Below, piece after piece: positions 45,248 to 57,129 of a stretch of 64,000 nt of DNA. The DNA is from Effrenium voratum (Eukaryota > Sar > Dinophyceae > Suessiales > Symbiodiniaceae). The notes under the pieces were generated by a model, which ran no database searches, was not told where the DNA came from, and saw only the letters and a list, made by a program, of their open reading frames with translations. The DNA is taken from contig CAUJNA010000569.1 of NCBI GenBank assembly GCA_963377175.1, forward strand, positions 667,484 through 731,483, written 5' to 3'. A program made the translations under genes and the position numbers. Position 1 is the first letter of the stretch. Each line of letters begins with the position of its first letter.

Positions 45248-45433
45248 GTCAAAATCGGAGTTATAATTACTACAAGTGCTAATGCAGTGTTGTTTCTAAC
45301 ACAAACAAATGTAGTCTGCTGCAGCCTTTGTTTTCTCCAGCTGTAGTCGGGCTGAGGCTCAAGGCCTGCGGTATGTGATAACTATCAGTGTAGCGCACAT
45401 GCAACTGTATCATGCACTCACTGTAGTTTGACA
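45248..45433 (-). repeat. 5' LTR of copy 2
   Basis: On - it starts TGTCAAACTACAGTGAGTGC and ends CCGATTTTGAC. Only seven bases separate it from the gag ATG at 45240-45238. Confidence 0.9.
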
Positions 45434-45760
45434 TCTCTCTCTCTCTCTCTCTAGTGCTCCCTAGCACTCCTCCAGCTCCAACCCTGAACCGGCCTTACAA
45501 CAACCCTAAGCCGACCCCACACAAGCCTTAAACCAACCCTGAACCAACTTGAAATCTAAGCTAGCACCTCAAGATCAAGCCAAAACCGTCCTAAACCAAA
45601 ACCAAATCGGCCCTGAAGCAGCCTGAAACCAACCCAACACCAGCCCTAGACCCGCCTGGAACCAGCCCAACAAGCTTGGTAACTTGAAACCAACCTTTAA
45701 CCAGACCCTAAACCAGACCGAAACCAACCCAAAACAAGCCTCCAACGAAATCAAAAGCTT
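45434..45760 (-). repeat. CT tract and AACC-rich minisatellite
   Basis: (CT)n to 45453, then about 18 degenerate units of 14-17 bases around CCAACCCTGAACCAG to 45755. Confidence 0.7.
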
Positions 45761-47520
45761 CCTCTGCACACTGTTCTAGTGGGAGCTGCCCGCTCAAGCA
45801 GTCCTTCTTCAACTGCTTTTGATGCACAAACGGCTTCACCGGCCATGAAAATCTTCTCTGTATCGTTCCAAATTGCAGCGCGCTCGTGAATTGCGCGTGT
45901 CATCCTAAGCTCCAGCACTCCTCCGTCTGCACTGCGAGTGCAGAGCAAAGACTCCAAACACACAGCTTTTTCTGCTATTCCCCCCTCACATCAGCTCAAG
46001 CTGCAACTACCGCGTGGCCATCTCCCTTCCGCCGACATCTGCTCGTCAACCGCGATAATGCTCTGGCAGAAGCGGCAGGGACTGTAAGTCTGAGCTCCTT
46101 GACCAGCTCTTGCAACTCTGCCTCCAGTGGGGCTTGTCACCCATCTGCTTGTGTGATGCGGTACACCTCCTGCGCCTCAGGTTCTGGTCTGGGAGCAGTT
46201 CATCGCCGATTGAGAAGCTTGTCTTCTTCCTCAATCCGCTTGAATTTTCGGCTTCCGTTGCCATTACCGTTTCCTCGCTGCTTCCACCACGACGCCTCCT
46301 CACCGAACTTGCCCTTGACGGGGCCCTGCTCGCGGAGCGTGGGGGTGTGGCCACCGTCGTCATACCCGACCTCTCTCCTCAGTCTGGGCGGCCTCTCTTG
46401 GAGTCCAGCGCGCGAGCCCCATCCTACCCCCGATCTCCGCCATCAGCCTACACAGAACGATGGACACCACCGCAATGATGCAAACCAACATTGGGATCCT
46501 CCACTCGGCGCGAAGCCCTTACATGTCTTCTCCTCTGCGCCCCTGTTGTGTCTGTGGCTATCGGCGCCACGGCTGGACTTGAGGCCTTGGCGGCATCGTT
46601 TGCGCCGTGTGCAGAGCCGACTCACGCCGAAGGTCCGTTCTCGTTGGGCTCGCTAACATCTGCTTGTCCCTGACCAAACTCCGCCTACATCTTCCTTCGC
46701 CATGCCTCGTCCGACATCTCCTTGGAAGTTGGAGATCTGGCCCTCACAATCTCATCAAACCTCCTCCGCGTAATCTTTCTGACGGACGAAGACGTCATCT
46801 CCCTCCTTCTTCATGTTCATGCCCAAGAGCCGCAGGTCTGTTGAATCCGGGCAGCTTCCATCCGGCCAAATCCTGGGGCTTTGCCCCTGGCTCTGCCCCA
46901 AGTCTGACCATCACCGGTCCCACAACCTGCAGTCCGAGTGGAGCTGGTTGATGAGCGGAGTCCTGGATCGCCGCCAACACCTCCCGCTTGCCCTTCAACT
47001 TCAACGGCTCCTCCTCTTCTTCCTCTGCATCCTGGTCCTCCTCCATCTGGTCCGTCTTCTTCTGGTTCTCCCAGGTGTGGGGCCTAAGGCTCTACATGTA
47101 TTCCTTCCGGATGTTGCAGCCGACGATGCAGCTCTCGAGCAGATGCCTGTTGACACGCCAGACAATCCCGCCGGTAGGGCAAGTGCCCCTGTTTGACGCG
47201 CGCCTCCCAGGATAACTTCTTGACCCTTGGCACACTCTCACCGGCGCTCACTGCGACAAGGCCTTGAGGTCTGCAACTTCTCCAAGTCCGGCATCTAGGC
47301 TTGCTGAAGGCCATCCTCCCAGAAGATGAAGATTCATCGTTGGTTGGCTTGGGCGCTTTTCCACCCCGGGCCTGAAGTGCGACTCGCGCAGGTTGTGCAT
47401 CTTCTTCGGCCTCTTCGGCTCATCACTCGGCTCAGCCGGCTGTTCCAGCAGGAAGCCAACACCTCCGATCTTCTCCTCCTGCTTGTCGAGGTCCTTCAGA
47501 CCCCATCTCTCCTCCACCAT
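45751..47520 (-). pseudogene. decayed copia relic of another lineage
   Basis: The frame 47314-47084 holds VKQGHLPYRRDCLACQQASA followed by RELHRRLQHPEG, an HHCC-type integrase zinc finger of a different copia lineage from the elements at 30-45 kb. Downstream the catalytic core is missing. 47046-46795 is an acidic then Gly/Pro-rich linker (EEDQDAEEEEEEPLKLKGK), and 45963-45751 has RAIHERAAIWNDTEKIFMAG, which looks like the segment before RT. 47520-47248 upstream (LDKQEEKIGG, PKRPKKMHNLRESHF) may be the pre-integrase part. No RT or RNase H was found. Confidence 0.55.
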
Positions 47521-48344
47521 TCTCAGTCGCGGCGTGCCCCAGTTTGTATTTAAAGGGAAAGAACCTCAACATCGATGTGAAGCACTAGAAAAGCAGCGCC
47601 AGACATCATGTATTGCTGTGCTCCAAAACCAGCTTTGCAGAGTGCTCCTCCGGTGAGAATGCTCAGGAAGCCACTTAGACGTGCAGTGAAAACGAAGGAC
47701 GAGCGCTAGACGAGCGCTAGACGCTAGAGAAGCGCCGCGCCAGACGAGCAGCGTAGCGCACATGCGCACTAGAGTGCGCCGAGCACTGGAGCAGCAGCTC
47801 AGCGGAGCGTCGCAGGAGCGCAGGAGCGCACGGGACAGCGCTAAAAGAGCACTGGGGGATCACTACCAAATCACTACAGACAATCGAGAAAACGAATAAC
47901 ACCCGAAAACCACGAAGAAAGGAAAAACTCCCGCTTCGAGACGCGGCGATGGCCTGACCAATGGAGGTGACGCCGTTCACTCCGACCTCACGACATGTCT
48001 GGGACCACTCTCCGGTTTTACGGGCGTGCACATCAAAACCGCACCCTGAAGAAGCAACCAGCACACTGTCGGAACCCTCTATTAACCCAACAGCGTGGAA
48101 GTCTTGCCGAGCTTTCCACAAATGAAGGAGACACCATGGTTTACGCAACCAAGAATTGGTTTCCGGTCTCAACTTGTTGGCGCCGTGAGCAACAGGAGAA
48201 CTGCATCTACTTGTGACAAGCGATGCTTGAGTTCAAGCCGCATCTCAGGCAACAGCAGCTGGCTGCTGGGCGGCGCAAAGACTTCTGGGAAACAGCTGGT
48301 ACGCGACTTGGGGGCTGTCTGTCCCGCGTCCGGCGCTACATTAC
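47521..48344. other. no gene recognised
   Basis: Bases 47695-47860 consist of short GCGCTAGACGAGC and GCAGGAGCGCA repeats. A 151-codon - frame (48172-47717) with VLVASSGCGFDVHARKTGEW overlaps a + frame. Neither is recognised. Confidence 0.35.
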
Positions 48345-48870
48345 ATCCATCCTATTATAGTCCACACATTCCTACACACAATACATCATCACATGCGTTG
48401 CGCGCACACAAGTACATACGTTGCGCGCAGTACATATAGTAGCCTCATTCAGCAAGTTTTCTACATACATACAGCGCATACATTACAGCGTTGCGTGCAG
48501 TGTGTACAGCGCACGCGTTACACAACTGACACGCATGCGTGCATACAGACACAGTACATACATTCCCTTGCCTTACACCACGTTACATTCCGTTAAACTA
48601 CAGTTCATACTTGCAGGCATACATGCGTACAGAGATGCATGCTGCGTGCCACCATACATGCAAGCGCTACATGGATCTCTCTCACACACACTATGACTAT
48701 AACTATTGCATACATACATACATACACACACACATACATATACACATACACACATGCATGCGTACAACTATTCAGACATATGTACATACACACGCATGCT
48801 CACATACGTACGCACATACATACATACATACACACATACATGACGGAACATGAAATGACATGACGCGACA
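48345..48870. repeat. ACAT-rich microsatellite
   Basis: Impure ACATAC/ATACAC tracts, purest at 48708-48770 and 48810-48845. The ATGT repeat at 63.0-63.35 kb is the same motif on the opposite strand. Confidence 0.9.
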
Positions 48871-49869
48871 CGCATACAATAGGTCACGCCACGTTTCTAC
48901 GTTGCATTTAGGCTGGTTATGTGTTCGTCGCGGGACTTAAAAGTTACTTGCGTGGGGCTTGGGGGCTACTCCCCCTTTTTTTCCTGAAAGCTGCATTCCA
49001 AACACAAAAGAAGCTTTTGAATTATCAGAGGCCCACCTTAGACGCAGAAACCCTGAAAACAAAAGCGTGTTCTCAGCGCTGGCAAATTACCCAGCACCAG
49101 CAGCAGCATTCAGCCGCTGCGGCCTTCCACATGGACATGACATCCGAGAGACGGCGCTCACACGTCGGCAAGGCGCAGTCACGCGCGCAGCGGCGAAGAG
49201 GAGCAACAAAACAAAAATCACCCTTGCTATAGGCGAAACATCGTTCAAACGCCGGCCAGCATCGGCCAAAGTCTTGCGTCATCGCGGCCAAACGTTGGCC
49301 AGCGGCCCTGCAGGCGGTTTTTAGGCCGCTGGCCGACTTCTGGCGCGCCCTGGTTGGCCACGGCTGAAGACGCACAAGTGTTTGCAGAAAAAGTCCGGAA
49401 TTGTTGCGGCGAGTCACGCGCGGACGCCTCCAAACAGAGGGCAAGGGCCGCGTTCGCAAAACAACATTCTTTCTTAAACCCCACCCCGTTACGGGGGGGG
49501 TGTCTTAAAATGTAATTTGCATTTTCTGGGGTTTGGCACTTAGAATTGTAAGATTACATCTCTCCCGCCGGGTCAAGTTACCCCGAAAAAAGAGAGCTCG
49601 TCACTGTGAGCGTGCGCTTCTTTCACATTTGCATGGTTTTCTTGCTCCATATGATGACTGGGGTTGAAGCGTGTCTCAGGACTTACGCAACAAACAAAAA
49701 CTATTCACAAATGTGGGAAGTGAACACCTTAACAAAAGTATGGTCACTGTTGTTAGATTGCCCAGAGACATGATGCCCAGATGCTGCTACAACACTATTC
49801 TCTACCAGAATCCCTCACTTCTTGACCTTCGTCGAGCCTTTTGTTCTTTGCCTGGATTGGGCGCAAGTA
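48871..49869. other. no firm gene; GC-rich repeat-like block
   Basis: Bases 49240-49360 are built of GGCCAGC/GCTGGCC words (GCCGGCCAGCATCGGCC, ACGTTGGCCAGCGGCC, GGCCGCTGGCCGACTTCTGG) and could fold. The 128-codon - frame over it (AAGQRLAAMTQDFG) may belong to a dispersed repeat, which I cannot test. 49480-49870 shows nothing. Confidence 0.35.
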
Positions 49870-52800
49870 CTTAACCGTGCTCTGGTCGATGTTGTGGTTG
49901 CGGCGTTTTGCGAGACATAGCAAGAAGAACTTGTGACGGTTCGCCCTCATCTCGTTGATGATGCGTGCTAAATTCCGGACCCATGAAAAGACTTGTTCGC
50001 ATATGTTGGTGTTCTCCTTGCCGAGTCGTGCGTCAAGCTGTTTCTTGTGCCCTTACTGTTAAGATTGCCGCTGGGAAGTAGAGATTGGAAATATCAAAAT
50101 AATTATTTAGTGAATATTAGCAAATGAAATAGTGAATGGGAATAGTGAATTAAAACAATTGCGAATGGAAATGGTAAATGGGAATAGTGAATGGGAATAG
50201 TGAATGGACATACGCCTACATGGCGAGGTGACTAGGAAAAAGCAAAAAAAATAACGCAAATTACATTTCATTGAATTTCACTAAATTTCACTAAAGTTCC
50301 CAAAATTTCACTAAATTTCGCAAATGCAGTTTAGTGAAAATTAATAAAATCTAGTGAAATTTAATGAAATTTAGTGAAATTTAGTGAAATTTAGCGAAAC
50401 TAATTAAATTCAATGAAATTTAGAAAGAGATTCATTAAATTTCACTAAATTTCACCAAATTTCGCAAATCCAATTTAGTGAAAATTAGCGAAATTTGCTG
50501 AAATTTAGTGAAATTTACTGAAATTTAGTGAAACTAATTAAATTCAATGAAATTTGTGAAATTTAGTAAAATTTAGCGAAATTTAGCGACACTAATTTAG
50601 TGAAATTTAGTGAAATTTAGCGAAACTAATTAAATTCAATGAAATTTAGAAAGAGATTCATTAAATTTCACTAAATTTCACCAAATTTCGCAAATCCAAT
50701 TTAGTGAAAATTAGCGAAATTTGCTGAAATTTAGTGAAATTTACTGAAATTTAGTGAAACTAATTAAATTCAATGAAATTTGTGAAATTTAGTAAAATTT
50801 AGCGAAATTTAGCGACACTAATTAAATTCAATGAAATTTTAGAAAGAGATTCACTAAATTTCACTAAATTTCACTAAATTCACTCAATTTCGCAAATCCA
50901 ATTTAGTGAAATTTAGTGAATCGCGTTCTATATTTCATTGAATTTCATAAATTTCGCGAAAGTTCACTAAATGTTACTAAAAATCACTAAAATTCACTAA
51001 ATTGGGCTTGCGAATCTGCAAATCCATGTTTCCCAATTCACAATTTTGATTCACTAAAAATTTCATTCACTATTTTGATTCACAAACTATTTCACCATAT
51101 TTCATTAATTTAATTCAACACATGTGTTTCAGTGTCTGCCTGGTCCGGCAATCTTAACCTTAGTGTGTTCAGACACATGTGACACGCAAACATACACAAA
51201 CATCGTCCTGGTTTTGTGTCAATAAAAACACATTAAAGGAATAACCAAACCACGACAAGTTGCATGGGTTGCATTTGCATTTTTTGAGCGCCCTCGAGCA
51301 TGGAACCGGTCCACGATGTAGAAGGAGGTCGAGCTCCTCATTGGAAGAAGCAGACGGCTCCAAAGAACACGCTCTGTCACACACGATGCCAAGGTCAAGA
51401 CGATGGTGCTCGACGGTGTCCGGCAAGTATGCCAACGGATGGATGCTCGGATGCGACCCCAAGTCGGGAAGGATCTTGACGTTGCAGGTCATGCGCGAGC
51501 CAGAAAGCAATGAAGTCGCCACCCCGGCAGTCACAAACGTTCTGTGGCTGTAGCCAAAGATGGATGGTTGTTGCGCTGCGTGGGAGGGAACACTGAGGAG
51601 TGGCAATATGCCTCAGCGTAGGCGTGGGCGATGGCTGCGCTGGACAGGTGTCCTCTGAAAAGGAGTTCTTCATGATACTGGAGATACTTCAGTGTGTGAG
51701 CTTTCTTGGAATTCGCGAAGAGAACTCCGTCCTGAAGGTCTTCAACTCCGAGCGAATTGACTTTCTGTTGGTCCGCCCACTTGTAGTTGTAGCCAAAAAA
51801 GATCAACATTTCCTAGATGTGCAATTTTTCTGTTGGTGCGCAATTTGCCTGGGCCCGCCCAAGTCATAGCAAGTGGCGTCCACGGAGATGTGGTAGATCA
51901 GGGAACCGGGGCAACCTTCACAAACGCACTTCTCGAGGGGACAAGAGTACACTGGCCGGTTGTCCATCATCGCAGGCTTCTTGCACGCACTAGACCCACC
52001 CGCAGCATCAACTTTCAAGACTTCCTCTTCGTCCTTCTTGCACAGGTAGTAGAACATGAAGTTGTTGTCGCCCAACATGTCCATGACATCGCGTGCCCTC
52101 AAAGTAGAAACCTCCCCGACATCTTTCTTGAGGACGCGCCCTTCACGCACCTAGATTGCGAAGAAATGCTTGGCGGACTGGTCGAACGCAACATAGCTGG
52201 CTTCTGGCAAGCTGTTGCGCCACTGCTCTACACAGAGCTGGATGAGGATCAGGGAATTGCCATAGGAAACCAAAAGAGGTCCATCACACTCACAGGCCAC
52301 TGGCAGACACCCTGCACAGCCACGATGAGACAAACATCCTTCTGTCCTTGCTGAACGCCAGGGCCGCCTAGGTGGTGATCTTCACTTGAAACGGCTGCCA
52401 ATCTCTGGCATGATGTCCGCGTCTTCATCCTTTCAAGTAGCAAGACAAGCTCAATGATGTCTGACCTGGACGCACGCAGACCAGAAAAGGGTTTCGGCTC
52501 CACGGGCTCTGTCGTCAGATGCAGGGTCATGGGAAGCGTCCACAGGATCGTTCTTTGTTGCGTCGGCAAGCCACGCGTGTCCCTCGCGAAACCTTAGTTG
52601 CGCACCAAGTAACCTCGACACATTGTTTTGTTAGGTCCTATACGAAAAGCTCAGATGAAAAAGACAGACACAAAGGTAACTACAATCAGACTGAGTCACT
52701 CAGATGGCTCTCTCTTGACCAAGGGAACGCTATGCGCTCGCTGTTGGATCTCCTCTCTGCGCCTGTCTGCCACGCTCTGTCTTCCAGACTTCGCTCTTCC

Positions 52801-53226
52801 GGATTGCAACCAAGAACCATGCCTAAGAAAGCCTTTCTCACGAGTTTCTTGTTGTTGTTGCCCCAAGAAATCTCATATCCTGCGTGGCTCGTTCACGATG
52901 TAGATGTGCTTAACAATGCAGAAGTTGTCATTCGCTTGGGGGAGCAAGATGTACTGGGTAACTGTGTCACAAGTTGGCCTGATTGCGGGTCGCAGAACAA
53001 CAGGAAGTTCATCCCACGCTCGATCCCTGATGATGGCCTTGACGTTGTCCAAATTGATGTTGCCTGGGGGATGTCGATCACCAAGTCAACAACGTGCTTG
53101 GATAGATTGGGCTGCCAGACTGAGATCTTTGAGAAGAAGGTCCAATGGCGAGATAGCACCCACAGGCATAGGGCCCACGCACACGTCCCGCAAGATTTCT
53201 CCCGGGTTCACGGCAGCCATCTCTAG
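49870..53226 (-). pseudogene. KDZ-like DNA transposase relic
   Basis: Read on - with frameshifts. 53200-52700 gives INLDNVKAIIRDRAWDELPV, VLRPAIRPTCDTVTQYILLP and FCIVKHIYIVNEPRRI. 52333-52154 gives CDGPLLVSYGNSLILIQ and SYVAFDQSAKHFFAI before a TAG, and 52150-51803 gives YSCPLEKCVCEGCPGSLIYH then SVDATCYDLGG (Asp near 51880). Next are FFGYNYKWADQQ, VCDRAC (51381-51367) and KKCKCNPCNL (about 51260). After the AT-rich insertion comes ENTNICEQVFSWVRNLARII (Glu near 49997). The order SVDAT, CDRAC, CxCxPxN, CEQ.FSW.R fits a D-D-E transposase of the KDZ/cysteine-rich kind, to my recollection of such proteins; the 52.7-53.2 kb part may belong to something else. It is broken in at least five places. 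Confidence 0.5.
50058..51158. mobile_element. 1.1-kb AT-rich element with 13-bp inverted ends
   Basis: GTTAAGATTGCCG at 50058-50070 is the exact reverse complement of CGGCAATCTTAAC at 51146-51158. The flanks CTTACT (50052-50057) and CTTAGT (51159-51164) could be a 6-bp target duplication with one change. The interior is AT-rich and made of TTTAGTGAAA words and their complement TTTCACTAAA in alternating blocks, with longer units of about 226 and 193 bases marked by TTTAGAAAGAGATTC at 50420, 50646 and 50839. No frame is present. This fits a non-autonomous TIR element (MITE-like). Confidence 0.6.
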
Positions 53227-53829
53227 CTTACTGCACTAAGCTTTGGATCTGAACTATACAGGTGCACTTGAACACAGAAGCTCTTGCACACAGGCCAGAA
53301 ATTGGAAATGCAAAAAACCTCAAAGAATCCAAACAAAAACTGACCCATTCGGGGGGGGGGGGGCATGATCCAGGGCATGGGCCTGAACTTTTTGTTTTTT
53401 TTAGATTTTTTGATTCTCGAGGTTCTTTGTTTTTGGTTCAAAAAAAGAAAAAACTTCGAGAATTCAAAAAAACGCAAAAAGATCCAGGGCATGGGCCTGA
53501 ACTTTTTGGTTTGTTTTTATTGAATTCTGGAGGTTTTTAAGCTTTTACGGAAAATGTACAAAACTTCGAGAATTCCAAAAAAAACAAAAACGTGATGACC
53601 CTTTGGTGCATTTCTCTGCTTTCTCTTCAGACCCCTTGTCCCAGATGCAAACGCAGATGCAGATGAACATGCACAGTCTTTCAGGTTTAGCTTCTAGGTG
53701 CTTATTTTCATGAAAAAGCGCACGCTCAGGCCAACGTGTTCTGGAAAAAAAGCAGACATACACACCTGGGCGGCGGGGGCCGGTCCCCTGTGAGAGGGAA
53801 AAACTAAGTCTATTTGACGGGCAGGAGGT
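53227..53829. repeat. 115-bp duplication and unassigned sequence
   Basis: GATCCAGGGCATGGGCCTGAAC occurs at about 53368 and 53482 with flanking ACTTCGAGAATTC and TTTTTGTTTT words in both copies. No gene is recognised. Confidence 0.6.
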
Positions 53830-55600
53830 TGATTTTAATATTTTTCACAATTTGGGTGAATTTAATGGTTCAGAAGGCTAAAAAAGTTAAACTGATTAAA
53901 TTCGTTAAAACCAGCTTAATGATTTTAATGTTTCAGAAGGCCAAACACACAAACTCATTAAACGCATGAAATTGGTTAAAACCATTTAAATGAATTTCAT
54001 GATTTTATTGCGCCAGAAGGCTAAACACGTTAAAATCAAGAATAACCGTGAAATTCTAGCAGCTTGGCTGAGCCAGGACTATTTTGAATATTAACATCAT
54101 TTAGATCATTGAAACAATTAAATTCATGAAGCTCATCTTAATGAATTTAGTGAATTCGATGTGTCAGGAAGCCAAACACATTGAAATCATTCAGCTGGTT
54201 AAATTCCAGAAGTATCGTGTTAATCATCGTTGTCATCATCACTTGCACCATCGCCAGTTATATCATCATCATGTTCATCATCATGTTCATCAACATGTTC
54301 ACCATCAGTTTTATCATCATCATGCTCATCATCAGTTTCATCATCATGTGCATGGTCATCATTTCCATCGTCATGTTCAACATCACTATTTTCATGGTCG
54401 GTTTCATCGTCAATTTGATCATCATGTTCATCATTATGTTCACCATTATGTTTCATCATCCTAACCATCATCATCTTCATCATCATGTTCATCATCATTT
54501 TCATCATCGCTTGCATCATCATGTTTATCATCATCTTCAGCATCATTTTCATCATCATTGTTATCAGGTTCGTTTTCGCCTTCATGTACATCATCATTAA
54601 ATACGAGCAGTGTGCCTGAGCCAGGACTATTTTCATAATATCATCAAAACCGTGAAAACAATTAAATTATAGGAGCATCACGTTTAGCATCATGTTTGCC
54701 CATCATGTTCAACATCATTTTCATCATCGTTTTCATCATCAGTCTTATCACCATCATGTTCATCATCGTTTTCATCATCAGTTTTACCATCGTCGTGTTC
54801 ATGATCATGTGCACCATGATGTTTTCATCATCATCAGTAACATGATCGTTTTCATCATCGTTTTCTTCATCAGGATCATCATCGTCATGTTCATCATGTT
54901 CATCATCAGTTTTATCATCATGCTCATCATCAGTGTCATCATCATTTTCATCTTGTTTTCATCATCATTTGCATCATCGTCATTACCATCATAAAATTCT
55001 TACAGTTTGCCTGAGCCAAGAATATTTTAGTCTTAAAACCATTGAAGCCGTTTAAATCACTAAATTCATTACAGTCATTTTGAATGCATTTATTGCATTG
55101 AATGTTTCAGGAGACCAGAACCATGAAAATCATTCAAACCATTTTATGGTTTTTATGTTTTCGGCCGTCTGACACATTAAATTCGTTAAAATCATTAACC
55201 AGGAGTTTGCCTGGGCCAGGACTATTTCAATATTAAAATCAAGTAAATTATCTAAATCATTAAACGCATGATAAGGGGCTTAATAAACTAAATGATTTTA
55301 ATGTTTTGGGCCTTCTGCACCACTAAAACCATTAAATTCATTTAGGTGGTTTTAATGATTTTCATGTTTTGGGCCTTCTGAAAAAATAAAATGATTAAGC
55401 TCATGTCAATGATGTTAATGGTAAACTCATGTAAATGATTTATGTTTTTAATGTTTTGCGCCTTCTGAAACATTTAAACCACTTAAACTCATTTAAATGA
55501 CTTTGATGATTAGACTTCTTGGGCCGCCTGAGGAAATAAAATCATTCAACTCATTACGCTGATTCCAACTAATTGTTTGATTTTCATGAGTTCAATGATG
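53830..55600. repeat. AT-rich higher-order repeat with CAT expansions
   Basis: The phrase TGAGCCAGGACTATTTT with AATATTAA occurs near 54068, 54615, 55010 (diverged) and 55208. Between copies lie TTAAAnnCATTTAAATGATTTTAATGTTT..GGCCTTCTGA units of 75-110 bases. In the first two intervals the sequence switches to (CATCAT)n. The block is thus a repeat of several hundred bases in which some members carry expanded triplets. Confidence 0.7.
54215..54990. repeat. CAT/ATC trinucleotide-rich minisatellite
   Basis: Impure (CATCATTTTCATCATCATGTT)n at 54215-54590 and 54690-54990. All frames read H, I/S or M/D strings. The 139- and 138-codon frames are not genes. Confidence 0.9.
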
Positions 55601-55639
55601 TTCAAACGAAAAAAGCCTTGGATCAAGCACACTCCTGGA

Positions 55640-56470
55640 ATTTCATGATGATGGAGATGATGATGAAAATGATGATGCTGAAGAAATGAGGAAACGATGA
55701 TGACAAGAATGAGGATGAAACCGGTGATGAACAGGATGATGAGAACGATGATAAAATGATGACGACTATGATGATGAAAATAAGCTCAGGTGATATCCCC
55801 AACAGCATGCGGTGCTCTTTTTAGTGCTTGCACCACCCCGCAGCCCTCACAGAACCTCGTGGAACCCTGGTGGAACCCTGGTGGAACCCTCGTGGAACCT
55901 TACCTCAGGGCCGCCCCGGACCACCCCGCAGCCTATCTGGGCTGAGACCCCAAAGCTTCCAGCTGTTGGGGAACAATGATAAAAATGATGATGACCATGA
56001 TGATGAAAATGATGATGATAATGGTGATGATGACAATGATGATGAGCATGATGAAGAAAACGATGAAAATGGTGATGAAAATGATCATGATGAGAATGAT
56101 GCTGAAACTGATGATGATGAAAACATGATGATGAGCATGATGATGATAATAATGAGAACGATGATGAAATCGATGATGAGACTACTGATGATGAAACAGG
56201 AAATGATGATGGTGATAGTGATGATGAACATGATGTTAAAAATGATGGTGAAACCGATGATGAGCATTATCATGACCATGATGATGATGATGAATATGAT
56301 GATGAAGATGAAGATGAAAACGATGAGGGTGACAATTAATGATGATGAAAAAGCTGATGAACATATGAAAATGATGATGATGAGAATGATGTTGAAAATC
56401 ATGATGATAGAACTGATGAGAAAACGGATGATAAACCTGATGATGAACATGATGATGAGAATAATACATA
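55640..56470. repeat. GAT-rich minisatellite (opposite orientation)
   Basis: (GATGATGAAAATGATGATGA)n at 55645-55790 and 55975-56465, the complement of the CAT tracts at 54.2-55.0 kb. Frames read D/N/E or M strings and are not genes. Confidence 0.9.
55840..55925 (+). repeat. GTGGAACCCTG short repeat
   Basis: About five units of 15 bases (CTGGTGGAACCCTGG). It separates the two GAT tracts. Confidence 0.75.
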
Positions 56471-56499
56471 AACACTACTCAGACGTATAACCACTAAAG

Positions 56500-57115
56500 A
56501 AAACAAACAAATCAATCTGGCATCCCCAACAGGCCCCCAACCCATCCTTTGGGAATGGAAAAACGGAACACTTAGACTATCAGTGAGAACACATAAATTC
56601 GGAGATTCCCAAAAGGCACCCGTCTTTCTGGGAAGAATGACCATAAGAAGTAGAATGCCTACACCAGACCATGAATCTGGAATTCCTCAAAAGGGACCCG
56701 TCCCGCTGGGAATAACTAAAAAAATCGGGTGTTTCCCAAAAGCAAAAATATTAAGTAGAATAATTAGCGGGAACATGAATCTGAAATTCCCAAAATTTGG
56801 GAATGAAGAATTGGAAAAGAAAGAATCTGGAGTTCCCCTCCCCCCAAGGCAGCCGTCCCAAAGGAATCCTGTGCAATAATTAATGTACCTGGAACAAAAA
56901 CTGGCTTGGCACTCTCCAAAAGTCACCCGCACCTTTGCGAGTAAGAAAGTTATCTTATTGGAACAAGCATGAATCTGGAGCTCCTCCAAAAGGAACCCGT
57001 CCTCCTCGAAACCATCAAAACAACTCGAATAGTTGTGATAAGTAGAACGATTTGCCATAAAAAGCTTCAATTCCCCCAAGGCACCCGTCCCTTTGGGAAT
57101 GCTGGCGCACGGGAA
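56500..57115 (+). repeat. diverged tandem repeat, about 95 bp, six to seven copies
   Basis: A core like TCCCMAAAGGCACCCGTCCC followed by TTTGGGAAT recurs near 56605, 56690, 56845, 56920, 56985 and 57075, each after CTGGAATTCC-type words. Frames through it are not recognised. Confidence 0.65.
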
Positions 57116-57129
57116 GGGTGGCTGGCACA

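Larger units (their letters stand above)
37892..45433 (-). mobile_element. Ty1/copia retrotransposon with both LTRs, copy 2
   Basis: A 7.54-kb element bounded by 185/186-bp direct repeats, inserted in a CT microsatellite present on both sides (37850-37890 and 45434-45453); a target duplication therefore cannot be delimited. On - the order is LTR, gag, protease, integrase, RT, RNase H, two extra 3' frames, polypurine tract, LTR. Integrase before RT defines the Ty1/copia superfamily. The LTR copies differ at about 8 positions plus one indel by my count, so the insertion is not recent. The element is dead: the primer-binding site is missing, the protease Asp is Asn, a TGA interrupts the protease, and gag, integrase and RT carry frameshifts. 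Confidence 0.95.

Noticed and set aside
54181..54636. 138/139-codon frames on both strands
   Set aside because: Both are translations of CAT/ATG triplet repeats; strand symmetry shows that there is no coding signal.
55828..56490. 220-codon frame on +
   Set aside because: Mostly D/N/E/M strings from GAT repeat; only the first 45 codons are complex and have no recognisable domain.
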